From contig CAJNOP010000143.1 of the NCBI GenBank assembly GCA_905250075.1, positions 362,693-426,692 of the forward strand: a DNA stretch of 64,000 bases. Direction: 5' to 3'. A model generated the notes under the pieces. That model saw only the letters and a program-made list of their open reading frames with translations, did no database searches and was not told where the DNA came from. A program made the translations under genes and the position numbers. This stretch comes from Rotaria sp. Silwood1. Its lineage: Eukaryota; Rotifera; Eurotatoria; Philodinida; Philodinidae. This document shows, piece after piece, positions 1 to 13,302 of this stretch; within the stretch, counting starts at the first letter, position 1; each line of letters opens with the position of its first letter.

Positions 1-2415
1 GACGTAAAGTTTTATTCCGTTCATATATCCAAAAATGGTTTATGAAAACAAAAAACATTACAAGGATATATATAGCTAAAAAAAGTTTATGTAATGGTAA
101 TAAACGGATAAGAAGGGTTATTATTCTACACTTTTTTTTATACAAGTTGTCTTTCTCATGGTCTCAGCAAACTTTCAAATCTTGGTTCTGTAATATTTCT
201 AGTCAAAACTTTTGAAAAGTGTTCATCGATGGAAGATATCATCTGTTTTGCTACGATAATATTTATGAACTCAAAAACTTTTCAAAATAATACAAAATTT
301 TATTTTGTGAAACAAAGTGTTGTACTAATGTTTTCGTATCGATATATGTGAATTTAATAAACATTGCTGTACAATTCATTCAAATATATATTTATGAAGT
401 TTTTTTACATTAAAAATTTTGAACAATCATTAAATAGTTTTTTTCTGATTAATTAATTGAATGTTTTCCGTTAGTGTACGATGGTATTGTGATGTGATTG
501 CTTTTCCTCATATATATACTATGTTCATTTAAAAAAGTAAGAATAGCAATCACGATTGTAAAAATTATGTTCAATTTTAGAGTAAGAAAGAATTTACCTA
601 TGAAAGATATATTTTCAGCAAGAAAAGTCATTTTGTGGCATGTAGACTTTATTCAAAATAGGAAATGTCTACGGAGAAATTTCACTATATTAGAAAAAAA
701 TTACTCAAGTAATATATCCATACTTTGTGTCCTCATTCAAAGTTCTTATTATAAGTATTGACATTTGACCTATTCATATAGATCTACTTTGTTTTGCTTT
801 CATCATAATCTCTATATGTGATGTCAAAAAACCCCAATTCATTTGTCAATTGTTTTACCACTGTTAATGTTAATAAGCTTTTACTGATGAATAACATGAA
901 TATGTTTTCATGTAATGTAACTCTATTATGATAAAGGTCTCGTCTAAGAATAAATTTATGAAAATGATTAAGCCTATCCTTATTTGCATTCGATCTTTGT
1001 CCTATACTAAATAATTAACTATAGAAAACGAGAAGTTCTAATTCGTCATGTCATCATGTACTTACAAGATATTATTTTTTTTCCAAAAAACGTTCTTGTC
1101 ATTCGAGTAGTTTACCGTCATAATAATAGCATAAAAATGTTTTATTTCTTTTAAATATTGTTGATATTAACAATAATTTGCAAAATATTCGAAAATTGTA
1201 TTTATCAAAAAAATCACTTTTTTCTTATATTTGAAAATATAAATAAACTTTAATGTTTTTTTTATCGGATATTTTGACTACAAATTTTGATTCAATATAT
1301 TCTGATTGCAAGTGATAATCCGAGGTTGATCGATGCTAATACAACAATATTTAATATGAAAATACATGATATATTTCTAGCTCATAAAATAGGAGATTTT
1401 TAAACATTTTTCTAGTTTTTTTACTATTTTTATCGATCATAATCCAGTTGTTTTAATTAACCAATAAAGCTTCTCATATATATGTCATGTCACTGATAGG
1501 GAAGTCCAATCCACTATAATCCTGAAATACAGAGAAGCTTATATTGTCTCTTCTCCACCCACGGGTATAATTGTAAGATTTTCAAGAAAAATTTGATTAA
1601 AAAAAGGCATTTAATATAGACGTTTTTCGTGAGGCAAAAATCCTAAATTCGTCAGTATTACGGGTCATTATTCGATGAATTTTATCAAATTCTCGTGTCG
1701 AGACTATCTCAAAGATCATTTTATAAATTAAACCAAGTGAAACCGTTTTTATAAAATTTTCATTAACAATAGAAGAAGCATTGAGCTTTGACACATTAGT
1801 TAAATTGTTTTCCTATGTTAAAATATCCTTATCTGAACACAAAAATAAATCTATATTGACCGTCGAGATCCTTATTAGAACGATCAATTAAGGTTAATAT
1901 TGATCAAGAAAAAAGAATTATAATTTTTAAACTATGAAAATCTAAATTTCTATACTAAGCAAAAAAGAATAAATCATTGTGCTTTCAAATCAAAGATTGT
2001 AACATAACAAAAACATAATAGCGACTTTCTCTTATAAATATCAAAACATTTGAATTTTCTATATCCATTTACAAATTCTTCAATACTTCATATAAAATAT
2101 TTATTTATATACTAAATATCATCATTGAAACTACTTTTTTAAAATGAATTGAAGTAATCTAAACTGTTTTTTTTTGATTCAATTATATTGATCATTTCTT
2201 TTTTTTTTTTGATAAGTACAAAAAGAAAATGATGTAATTATTAATTCAATGTTCATGTTTTTATTATTTTTTGTATTATTTATATCAAACATAATCTTTC
2301 ATAGTTATTAACGTGTACAATAATAATCATTGTTAAATAAAATAATTTATATTTACAATGTAAAAATTTCGAAACTATTATAATTAACAATAATAAAAAT
2401 TAAATTTTAAGTAAT
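1..2415. other. AT-rich intergenic DNA, no gene seen
   Basis: No open frame here has protein-like composition, splice-site support or recognisable motifs. The short open frames are Leu/Ile/Phe/Lys-rich, as expected of random AT-rich sequence. Homopolymer T runs are frequent. The part next to 2416 would hold the 3' UTR of the minus-strand GPCR. Confidence 0.6.
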
Positions 2416-4751
2416 TCATTTAGTTCGTTGTATATCATGAATAAGTAAAACTAATCGTCGTCGTCGTCTTATAAATCTTGAGAAAAGTTTTCTATATGCT
2501 TCACGAAAACGTGGTTGAATAAATGGATAAAGAATAGGATTTACAGTTGAATTAAGCCATAAAAGCCAAAAAGCAGCTGAATATACTTGTCCATCAGTAT
2601 CGGTTAATACTTCTAATGAAAATATTCGTCCAACAACAACAACAACAACATAAGGTAATAAAAAAAACATAAATACAAGTACTAAAGTAAAAAGTGATGT
2701 AGCTGCACGTTTATCACGTCGTAAACGTCGAACAATACGTTGTTCACCTGTACCTGTATTTGTTATTGAATGTAATTCTAAATCTGACGGTCGTTTTATA
2801 ACGGAATTAGGACGCCATACAAATATTGAATGTTGTTTAGATTTTTTTCTTATAGAATATCTACGAAGTGTTTGTGTTGATTTTGATGAACGATGTTCAA
2901 TTGGTAATGGTTCTAATTGATTTGATGGTGGTATAAATACATGTTTAAAACGTGAATATATATTTGTAGATTGTTTTGAATCAAATTCAACTAATGATGG
3001 TAATGGAATTGATTCATGTTCAGGTGTACGATCGTCATTTGGTAATTCGGCAATATCTTTATGAGCTGATGATATTTTTTCTGAATGAAGATTATTATTA
3101 TGCTATAATAAAAGACATAAAAAGAAAATATTTTAATATATAATTAAAAAAGATTTATTTACAAGAAAATTTAGATGAAAAATGAGTTCGAAAAAAGTCA
3201 ACAATTTTTTTTTTTGCATATTAATTAACACACAGTGTACTAGTGTCTTCAAAAATATAGAAAATTATTGTCAAATTCATTATATTTTTTTTTTAATGAT
3301 TTTTGTTTCATTGTAATGAAAGAAATTTAATTAAACTTCTTCTTATCAGGGTAGACTCTTTCATAGTCTATGATCCCCTTTGGAGAAGCGATAAGCTGGA
3401 TATAATATAAAATGTCTCTTTATTAATTATTTTCTTGTGAAATGAAAAGCTTTAATTAGAATATTTATTTCCAAATATGTCTAGCTTTCAGGGTTTTGAT
3501 CTAGAAAAAGAAAAATCTTGAAATAATGAGATCATCACTATTTTAGAATAATCTTTAGCTCTACAAATCTCTTAAGAAAATCCTCAAAATCCTTTTAGTC
3601 TATTTTAAAAATTCTTTTAACTCAAAATTATAAAAATAAATGAAATACAATTAAAGACTACTTTGAATGCTTTATATACTTGGACATACTAGAAGTTTTA
3701 GAATCTCCTATTACGAGAAGAAGGTTACTTCATTATTAAAAATAAATTGAGTTCAACAATAAAAGAACTTGCTCAAGGATGTTTTATGACAACAGGTTAA
3801 TTTTTACTCTATAATTCTACTGAAATGAAGTTTACCTCTGAATCTATTTTATCCAATAAACAACAGTTGGCTTCGTTAACAGCTGTCATTATTTGTACGT
3901 CACTGTCAATCTGTTGTACATGCTGTTGTTGCTCTTCTTCTTTTCCTACAGTTTTCTGATGATAGTCTTCTGGTAGTATACTTGTCCGTTGTTGCTGTTG
4001 TTTATATTGTGCTACTCGAAAACTAGCAAAAGCAGGAAAACGATGTGATCGTTTGTAAAGATTAACAACAATCAGAGCGTTAAGTACAATAATAACTATT
4101 AATGGCCAAGCAAAAAAATTAATTTGAGCAATAATTAAATATACTGTATGTGAATGATAGGCACCAATACATTCAAATTTGTTTTTTGTCGTTATATTAC
4201 TATCAATTTGATTTGATAAATGAGTATCTTGATATGATTCAAGAAACCATATTCCTGGTGCAAAATTAAGAAATGGAATCAACCAAATAAGTACAGAAAC
4301 TATTCTTATGCGAGTTTTTGTTGTATGACGACGATAATGTACACTATGATTTATACTCCAATAACGTTCTATAGTTATAGCAACAATAGATAGAACACTT
4401 GCCATTGTTACAACATCATCAATTGTAATCCATATTTTACAAAAAAGTTTTCCAAATGGCCAAGAATTTTGCATTTGAGCATATCTTTATTTAAAAAAAA
4501 TAAATAAATAAATAACTTCTTTTCTTATTGTCTATAAAAACTTACGAATAAAATGGCATACAAATAAGACCAACTAGAAGATCAGCAATAGCCATAGATA
4601 AAAGAAAATTATTTGATGGTGTTAATAAATGTGGATCATTACAAAAAGCAAATAGAACAACAAGATTACCACCAATTGTTAATAATATGATTAAAATAAT
4701 ACCAAAACATACAGATATAAATTCTATTGTTTTCCACGGAAATGGCGTCAT
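2416..4751 (-). CDS. Class A biogenic-amine-type G protein-coupled receptor (3 exons)
   Basis: Exons on the minus strand are 4751-4546, 4484-3836 and 3102-2416, with GT-AG junctions, giving 513 residues. It is a seven-helix plasma-membrane receptor expected to couple an amine-like ligand to G proteins. Seen: TM1 with N29 (1.50), TM2 with D57 (2.50), TM3 with C84 (3.25), D91 (3.32, the amine-binding Asp of aminergic receptors) and E108-R109-Y110 (the DRY position), C174 in the second extracellular loop for the disulfide, a very long third intracellular loop (roughly residues 245-415, polyQ-containing), TM6 with P435, and TM7 with NSTVNPILYPF (N473-P474-xx-Y477). The tail is Arg-rich. The TM7 motif and the TM3 context recall muscarinic/histamine receptors, but the ligand cannot be assigned. 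Odd points: the toggle Trp (6.48) is Leu433 and Cys 6.47 is Phe. The start is the first Met before TM1; no signal peptide is needed. Confidence 0.9.
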
Positions 4752-7700
4752 TGATTACACTTGTCAATAATTTTTCTTTTTTTTTTCCGTTTATAAAGAT
4801 ATTTTATGTGTTATGTATTGTTTGTAAGTTTATTCATACCTGAAATGAGTACGTGAGCATATGAAAAAGACGAAGAAGAAGAAAAAAAAAAGTTGGTGAC
4901 AACATATATTCAAGTTAGTGATCATTACTTTTGAAGTAACAGGAGACAAAGGAAATGAGAGAGAGAGAGAAAAAGGAGATATCTATTCATTTTATCATCT
5001 TTCAAAGTAATTGTATATAATTAGGTACATTATTCCGGTATGCGACACGACTGACATTAAATTTTAACCTAAGAACACGGATATATGATCGCATAGAGAA
5101 GAAGAAGAAAAAAAGAGGTACAAAACGATTTCTAGTTATGTTTTCTCTCTTTTGATTGATTTCTTCTTCTTTCTTTTATCTTTTATCATCACATAATTTA
5201 TTCACCAACTATAGCAGTTGTCAGAGAGAAAGAATAGTAACGGTGGCAAAATCGACTACAAATGGATCTATGATAGGGCATGTTCTCTGTCTTTTTTTTC
5301 TGTATAGATATATCCAGAAAAAAAAAATTCCAGTAGTCATTCTTCTGTATCATTAAAAAAGAAGCCATAGGTTCGAATTAGCTTTTTTTTTCCTAATCGT
5401 CAAATGAGAATACTTTCTCTTTATTAAATAACAAAAAAAAAAAAAAAAAAAAGTGGGTAGAGAAAAAAAAAAAAAAACTATTAAATATGTATCTCAATAT
5501 TTTAAATGTAATAACATGAAGGATGTGAAATTTACAAAAATTTTCTTATCAATTATTTGAAAAACTGGAAATTTTAATATTCTTACTTCGAAGTAATTCC
5601 ACTTAAAGTATGAAGAAAAAGGAAAACTAAGACCTTAATAGTAACTATAATGAAATGTCATAAGTAGACACCGTTGTCATTTTGGTAATTATAAGGAGCT
5701 GTTGTCTTTTGTTTCTCTAAAACTACTAATGGCCCGTGGAATTTTATTTTGGATGTCGTTGTATGACGTCGTTGATGACAGATCATTTGGACACGATAGC
5801 CTGTCTGTTTTGGTTAATGGTAATCTGATGACATAGGGTGATGTTGTTTTCTAGAGCTTTTCTCCTTATTTCTCTTATTTTTTATCTTCTCTCCTTTCTG
5901 ATTCAGTAAATAGCTGTTGATGTCAGAGAAATTACAATATGCGCTTTTACTATATTATCAAGTTAAGTTCTTTCTCTATTTTTGTCATGACTTTTATTTC
6001 ATCGGTAAAGCGTCTCTCTTTTTTTTTCTCTTTTCCTGATATATGTATGTATTTTATGGAAATGACAACTTTATTTTTTTGATGATATTTATAAATTTAT
6101 AATTACAACAAGAATAAAGACTTAAGAAAATAATTGATAATCTAATCTGTGGTGTATATGTATAGTTTTGTGTTCAAGAGTCCAATTGATTATATAAGAT
6201 ATACTCAATATAATTATTTAAAAAAAAAAAAACAGATCAAAAGATAAAAAGTCTAAATTTGTACTCTTTATCGCTCGATCACTAACTATGACAAATAAGA
6301 TGCCATAAAGAGATAGAACAAGTATCATATTTGAGATTTTCAGGGAGATATTAACATATAAAAACAAACAACTCTCATAACAAAGACCAAATAGAAATGA
6401 AAAAAAAAAAAATATGATCTGATGTTATGATAAAATGACGACATTTATTTTCATATTTCATTAGTTCTTTTTGTTTCTTTTCTTTTCATACCCATTAAAC
6501 TTGAGATAATATCGATTGTTTCGGGTATGAAAAAACGGGAAATCTTATTCGTACTTTCATGCCAAATGAAGTTTTTGAAAAATAAATTAGATGACAAGAG
6601 CATACTTGTATGGGTCTGTCTATGCCGTAAGTATTTCATCGAAAATAAATATAGAATAATAACATTGTTAAGTAGTTGACAGTATAATTATAAATGATGA
6701 ATGATAAAAAAAAATCATCTTATTTGTCAAATTGAAATCAAATATTTCTTTCATAATAATAAAAAATTTGATATAAATGACACGACAACAAAAATGATAA
6801 TTGATAATTTAATTATTGTCAACAAAAAAAGAAAAAAGAAAGAAAGACCATATGATAATGTAGATTGATCCGTTTTTGTTTTTCTTTTTAAATAAATGAT
6901 ATTTATTGAAATAAATCTATGGTACGAAATGGAAATAAGATTAGTCTCTAATGATTATGAATAAGATTAAGTTTTGAAAAATTTATTAATATCAATTGAG
7001 AATGTAATAATTTTAGTTTTATTTAATCAGCTGATCATATCGACAATCATTTGTTATTGTTTTTCTTTTTCTTAAGAAATCAAACAAAAATATGTGATAA
7101 TAAAATATATAATGAATATTTTTGTTTTTCCTATAAAACTAGGTCAAAAACTCACGATTATAAAAACCTTTCCAAAATTTATCAATTGTTCTTTCAATGA
7201 CGATTTTATTATTGTCATAAATAAATATTTCGATGAGAAAATAAGTATCCGGTTGCTGATGATTGCCAACGGGTATTACAAACATTTATTTAAAAATAAA
7301 AGTACAATGATTTTTTTTTAGTACTATCTTTTATTTGATGATATAAAATCATAGGTGTCAATGTAAGTATATAGAACAAATATTTCAACTCTTATGAAAT
7401 TAACTATCTTTTTTTTTTGAAGCAGTTGACATTCACATATTATTCGACTAAATGATTAACAATTATTTTAAGTACTAATCAACATAAACAGAAATTGTTA
7501 GATGAAATATTAGAATAAATGACATTTTTCAGGATACATCTGTCAATTTCATAAATAAATCAAAAATTGTAATATATTTCTAAATAATAGAAGCATTTAT
7601 TTGATGAGAAAAATTCTTATGATATCGAACAAGTTTTATTATTATTTTTTTTTCTTAGGACTTTATATTAAATATAATATATTAAAATATGTTTCAATGA

Positions 7701-7784
7701 AATAAAAAACACAATCTGATCAAGCATTTGACTAGAAAAGCAAGAAAAGAGCAAGAATGGAAAGAACGGAGAAAAAAAAAGGAA
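4752..7784. other. Intergenic DNA with homopolymer and GA tracts
   Basis: Upstream side of the GPCR gene. It holds a short GA microsatellite near 4959-4975 and long poly-A runs near 5431-5452 and 5464-5477. Open frames such as 5156-5356 or 7094-7321 are low-complexity and have no start context or splice support. I see no gene. Confidence 0.55.
7772..7780 (-). terminator. RNA polymerase III T-run terminator of the tRNA gene
   Basis: Nine consecutive T residues on the minus strand begin 4 nt after the tRNA 3' end, as expected for Pol III termination. Confidence 0.8.
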
Positions 7785-7857
7785 TGTTCTGTGCAGGTGT
7801 CGAACCTGCGACCTTCTGCGTGTTAAGCAGATGTGATAACCGCTACACCAACAGAAC
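7785..7857 (-). tRNA. tRNA-Val (anticodon AAC)
   Basis: The 73-nt minus-strand sequence folds as a full cloverleaf. The 7-bp acceptor stem pairs GTTCTGT with ACAGAAC, with discriminator A. The D arm contains TAGCGGTTA. The anticodon stem TCTGC/GCAGA closes the loop TTAACAC, giving anticodon AAC. The T arm is GCAGG-TTCGACA-CCTGC, with the B-box GGTTCGA. There is no intron and CCA is not encoded, as usual in eukaryotes. It decodes GUU valine codons. Confidence 0.95.
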
Positions 7858-8923
7858 CTCGAAGTCTACATTCTAATTTTTAGTAGTCAATAAGGTTTAT
7901 TATTTAGAATTGTAGGTAGAATACAATTTTTTTTATCCACACAAATAGTTTTAAATATTGTTTAATTTATTCAATAAAAGCAAATTATATCACATATAAA
8001 ATTCGATATGATGAAAAATATAAATAAAAAATATAATTAATATTTTTACAGGTTATATATTTATTTTTTTGACTTTATTTTGAATACCTCTGATCAAATC
8101 GTAGATTTTTATTGAGAGAATTGATCAATATTCAAGAAATAAACTAGATTATTATATCTATGTTTTTATTTCTATTTTCCAATGCAATATAATAATTTCT
8201 TTGAAGAATGAAGAAAAAAGATCCGATAAACTCAATATACTATTTCTAATAGTTTCAACAACTGAATTTTAATTTAAACACAAATGAGATGAAATAGCTA
8301 TTGCACATGTATTTAGCTTGTCTTCTTTGTCAACATTGATGAAATCTTCTAAAACTATTATAAAACATTATTGCATTTGCTTAAATCATAAACGAACATG
8401 ACAAAATGCATAAAACACTTCGGCTTTTTCATAGAGTTTCTATTGGTGCGAGGCGATAACATGCATCTGCTACCATCGCAACGAGCACACTTTCATTAAT
8501 ACTTGTTGCACATTGTTTAGAAGAAAAGAAGTAAGACAGAATATTGTTCTTTTGCCATTGCACTTTTACATGGTAAAAGCTAAGAAAAAGTCTTTTTTCC
8601 TTCAATATTGTTTATTTAAATTGCGTTTTAAGTTGAAAAATGCAGATAGATCTTGTCGACACATCTGTTTTTGTCTTTTTTTTAATGAGATTATTAATGA
8701 AGAATTTTTTCATTTGCCAACTGTTAATTATATATACGAGAAAAATAAAGGCGAAAGAGTAATTACTTCAACTAAATATTCTTTGTTTTTTTTTGTATGA
8801 TAACAAAATCGATCGAGCCAAGAAAGGCAAAATATATATGTTCTTAGGAACAGATTAACTTTTTTTCTCATATTTAACATTATCTAATCATTCTTTTTAG
8901 AACACATCGAATTTACTATACTC
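7858..8923. other. Intergenic spacer upstream of the small repeat protein gene
   Basis: No gene is seen. An open frame at 8513-8800 is Lys/Phe-rich with poly-T stretches and has no support. A good 3' splice site (TTCTTTTTAG ending at 8900) lies 23 nt before the next ATG. It could be a 5' UTR intron acceptor or a trans-splicing acceptor; the sequence alone cannot tell which. Confidence 0.5.
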
Positions 8924-9329
8924 ATGTCCGATGAACATCAGCAACCTCAGGATCATCAATCAGATGATTCAGGTCATCCAGGTATAAATCCCGATCCTGT
9001 TGAACGAGGCAAACAATTGGGACATGAAAATGCTCACGGTGGACATTGCGTGGGGACAGGTGGACATGGTCAAATCCCTCATACTGGTTTGTAATTTTCA
9101 TTTGATAACTTTTTCAAAATGATTTCAATTTATTCTAACAGGTAGTGGTCAGCCTCTTGGTGGACACCCTGAAGCTGATCTTTCTCATTTTAGTCAACAA
9201 CAATTACATCCTGGTTTAGATCCTAATCCAGTTGAACGTGGCAAACAATTAGCTTCTAAAAATGCTCATGGTGGACATTGTGTAGGTACGGGTGGACATG
9301 GAGCAAATGCAGCTAAATCAAGCAAATAA
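8924..9329 (+). CDS. Small hydrophilic His/Gly-rich protein with two internal repeats (2 exons)
   Basis: Exons 8924-9086 and 9142-9329 are joined in phase by a 55-nt intron (donor GTTTGT, acceptor TTCTAACAG), giving 116 residues. I do not recognise the family. The protein is very hydrophilic, with no signal peptide or membrane segment. It consists of two 32-residue repeats, residues 18-49 and 77-108. Both carry P-V-E-R-G-K-Q-L followed by N-A-H-G-G-H-C-V-G-T-G-G-H-G. The single Cys of each repeat (C42, C101) sits inside the Gly/His cluster, which could bind metal. The composition (Gly, His, Gln, Asp, few hydrophobics) recalls small stress or LEA-like hydrophilins, but this is only a resemblance. 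The start is the first ATG after a strong splice acceptor at 8900. The splice junction does not lie at the repeat boundary. Confidence 0.85.
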
Positions 9330-9330
9330 A
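9325..9330 (+). promoter_or_regulatory. AATAAA hexamer overlapping the stop codon
   Basis: A canonical poly(A) signal hexamer overlaps the TAA stop (9327-9329) of the small repeat protein gene. If used, the 3' UTR would be only about 10-25 nt. A further AATAAA lies near 9471. Confidence 0.4.
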
Positions 9331-9486
9331 ATTTTATTTCATCGATATAAGAAACTTTTTTTTTTGTTTGATTGTACATTTTTCTTGCACGAAAAAAAAA
9401 CAACAATATTTGCATGCATCATTTTTTTTTTAAACAAAGTTAATAGTTTTTGTTTTTGAATATTAGTTAAAAATAAAAACAGTTAA

Positions 9487-11309
9487 TCAATTTTCAAATA
9501 ATTCACATGGGGTTACATTAACATTACTAGCTATTTCTTGAATATTTTCATATTGATCAAGTATTTGCCAATTAACAGGACAAACATGAATAGTTATTGG
9601 ATCAGATGATATCGATAATATTGATAAACTAACTGGTTTTGTAGGATTCGCATATATTTTTGAAGGAAATAGTGAATGTAAGTTTTTTTTAAACGAACAT
9701 ATTTCTTCTTAAAAGAGAGAAAAATTATTATTATTATTAATATTATTATATGGACCATTTCAGAAGAAACGGGGCATATCAACCTTTTATTTCATTTAGA
9801 TTTTTTGCGAGAGTTATTTTTCTGAATACTTTCTTTTAACACAGACATATGTAAACATATTTGCTTTTTCAGTTGAATATTAATTAATAAGTAATTGTCC
9901 GAAAATTTGAGGATAGACTGTGTGAAAAGAACCACAGTTGTGGTTAAATTTTCAGCAAGATCAGACTTCGGAAAAAAAAACTTCTCTTAAAAGCCAACTA
10001 TCTAGAAATTCTGAAGAAGTGTGTGCACCATTTGCAATTGTTTTTTTTTTGAACTTCTGATTCAATTAAAAGAGAACTTATTTTGTTAGTATATTAGTAC
10101 TTCGTTATGGCGTTAACGAAAAATAAATCGCTTTTTCTGAAAAATTTAGATATGCTCAGGGAGACTTTGTAGGCTCAGGAGTTGTTTAAAGAATGTACTG
10201 TATAGTTTTTAAACATGTTGTTTCAATACGGAGCTTGTTTTAAACTAAAAATGCATGAAATGAAAGTCGATATTTATTTTTTTTTGTGTCACGTCAGTAA
10301 CGTTGATTTTTTACTCATAACTTTTGTGAACAAATGCTTCTAGTGCTGATCTTTAGAGTAACTTATCATCCATGTAACATAAAAATTAGTTCTAGAAAAG
10401 TTCATTATCTCGATATTAACGTGTTTTAAGTTTGCGAAGTCACGTCACTAATGAATGAGACGTTGAACGAAAATATTTATGCCAAGATGATTTAGCTTAG
10501 GTGATCATAATAGGAAAATGATGTGTGAGTCATAACTTTTGATGCTTGAGATTAGCGTTTATAGTCGCATGCATGCACCCAATCTATGAACTCAACATTA
10601 TAAAGAATAATAGCACTTCATTGGGGAGCGGCTACTGTTTTTCAGGACTGTATGTATTTTTTTTTCAATATTAATCAATTAAATCTTACTTGCATAAGGT
10701 GATGATGTAATTTGACAATTAGCAGATTTTTTAGTTTTATCTTCATAATGACATTCACAATGAACATCAGAAAATGATGTTAAACCAATAGCAAAACATT
10801 TTCCTTGTTTATGATTATTGCGAAATTTTAATACTGGACATTTTCTCATTGATGATAAACTATCATTATTACGTAGATATTCACATTCTGAACCATAATA
10901 TTTTGATCGACATAAACATTTTTCTATATTATCTATTACAATACATTTACCATTATTCAAACATTTCTTTTTACAATTCTTATCACTTATTGTACGACGA
11001 CGATATTGACAACGTGAACCATCATAATTTGATAAACATTGACAAGCAAAACCATTTATTAATTCAATACATATACCATCATTTAAACAAGATTCCGTAT
11101 CACAATCGATGATATCGATATTACATGTGTCACCTGTAACTCCCGGATTACAAATACATTTATCATTGATACATTGACCATGTATGCATGTTTCATTGAC
11201 ACATTTACCTATTTAAATAAATATATAAGTCTTTTAATAAAGATTTACTTAATGGTATACTACCGTGAACACTTATAACAATGAAAAACCAGCTAATGAA
11301 GATAAACAT
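9487..11309 (-). CDS. Secreted protein with three EGF-like repeats (3 exons)
   Basis: Minus-strand exons are 11309-11264, 11208-10690 and 9707-9487, giving 261 residues. Intron 1 is 55 nt and intron 2 about 980 nt. The first 15 residues are a hydrophobic signal peptide encoded by its own small exon. Three EGF-like modules follow: about residues 18-44 (compact, CxxxxCxxxxCxxxxCxC type), 51-82 (CxxxxCxNDGxC, ending CQC...GSRC) and 94-124 (CLNNGKC...CLC...GSEC). After them comes a second cysteine-containing stretch (CPVLKFRNN..., CECHYED) and a serine-rich, cysteine-poor C-terminal region. No transmembrane segment is seen, so the product is probably secreted. The third-exon acceptor is ambiguous between 9707 and 9704, both in frame. 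EGF arrays are too widespread to name an orthologue. Confidence 0.85.
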
Positions 11310-13210
11310 TATAGAAAAAATAAAGCACTGACGAATTAATATATTAACACGAACGAAAAAAATAACATTCCAGTGCATACGTGATAGAATCGAATGATAC
11401 TATCTTTCAAGATGTTTTCGATAAATCATCCTAAAAAAAATCTAATGAATGTTTCAACAATAAAACTAACTGATAAAAAAGAATAACTTCATATTGTAAA
11501 AGTTTTCATCAACAGCTAAATTAACATTATAATAAAGTTGTATTTTTGATAATGGAGAAATTTTAACAACTTGGTTTCTTCAAAGTATTGTCTCTAAAAT
11601 TAACATATTAATATCATCGAAAACACCACAAAAAAATTATAGTTAAATTATATATCCAAATTAAAAAAATGAAGCTGGACACTTTTTTACTAATAACTAA
11701 AGAATTGTTCAATTGTTGTATAATCTGAGGTCAGAGAGATCAATCTACAATTAGCTAGACACATGATTAATATTCCTTAAAAGATCTAGCATCATCAAAA
11801 AACTTCTTTTTCACAAAAGGCATGGTTAAATACTTCGATATGCACTGTCGAGATCATTATAGTTTTGAAGCCATATTCTTGCTAAAAAAGAAATTTTTTT
11901 TTTTACAAATGTTGTTTGGTGACGCGTTGACCTTCACCAAAGAGAGAAAAGTTTTCTTTTTAACAAATTTTGGCTATTTTCATAAAATTTCCCAGCTTGA
12001 TTGAGAATTGCTCTGACTTAATATGCGTCTCAAAACTATTCAAAGACGAAAAATGAAAAAAAAATACTAAACTCCGATGTTTTGTATTAAATGAAGAAAA
12101 AAAAGTAAGCCTTTTTAGTCAAGTTGCTTAAATACTATCGATGATGCAATAGACACCGAAATGGGTATTATAAATATAATCAAATTGACAAGCTTCCATT
12201 AAGAATGAGATATAACAAAGCTTCAGCTCAACATGATTCTCAATTAACGCAACGATGATACAGTTGATTAAAAGTCATAGTATTCTCATTCTTTCTCTTT
12301 GTTGCTTTATCTTTCGAAGAAATTCGTTTTTGAAAAGTGATAAACACTAACAATCTCAAAAAATGAAATACAATGTAGAAATTTCTCGAGATAAAAAAAA
12401 AAACTTGTTATATTAGATATATGGTATACTATCATTGAATCATTGATTCTAGTGATAATTTTTAAGAACAAAAATCAGAATTGTTGTCATTCGCTTTTAC
12501 TAACTGAATCTAATGGTTCGATTTCGGCTATTTCTTGGAATCACCAACCTATACTTACGATATAAAGGTTCTCATGTGATTCAAACCGAACAAAGAAGGA
12601 GGATGTGAGGTGTGAGTGGAAAGAACATCTATAGCTACACTTTCAGCATGACAAGTAAAAAATAAATAATACATGACAACGAAGTTTCTGATTTTGATAT
12701 AAAATAGAATAGGATCTTGCCACTAAATACTTGCATCACAGAGAAAGAGCTTGACTAAAGAAAAACCTTTGATGTTCGTTAGACAGTGTCCTAATTATTA
12801 TCATTAATACTACGAATGCATCACGAATTCGATTATATTATTTTAAATTTCTAGTACTACTTGAAATCTTTGAACATATGCGGAAGTTGTTCGTTATGTT
12901 CATACATCAATTTTTTGTGTTATTTGACAAGAGTAATGTCTTTTGTTATAAAGGAGACATTCTATGATTTTCTATTCAGATGCTGTGTGATCTTATACTT
13001 AGAGCTCAGATATAATCGACACAGGGTTTTTGTTCAAAACCTAACAACAAAAATAATGACTCAAAGATAATACAACATCAATAATTAATTATTCATCAAT
13101 GATCATCATTGACTGATAGTAACTGATAACAACATACAGACATAAAAAATGATTTTCGTCTCCCAATTCATCCTATTTAATCTATGAGCTGATCTTCACG
13201 ACACTAACTA
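11310..13210. other. Intergenic DNA, no gene seen
   Basis: AT-rich spacer. The open frames (for example 11822-12004 and 12861-13070) look random and have no splice or motif support. Confidence 0.5.
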
Positions 13211-13302
13211 GAGAACTCCCCCAGGTGAAGTTTCGCTTACAAAAGTCTATATATGGGTTAAAATATCTCGTATAAAGTGGAACTTCACCTGACGGAGTTC
13301 TC
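13211..13302. repeat. Short imperfect palindrome / candidate tiny MITE
   Basis: A 24-nt left arm (13211-13234, starting GAGAACTCC, containing CAGGTGAAGTT) is inverted at 13279-13302 with a few mismatches, around a 44-nt loop. No clear target-site duplication is visible, so its mobile origin is inferred only from the shape. Confidence 0.6.
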
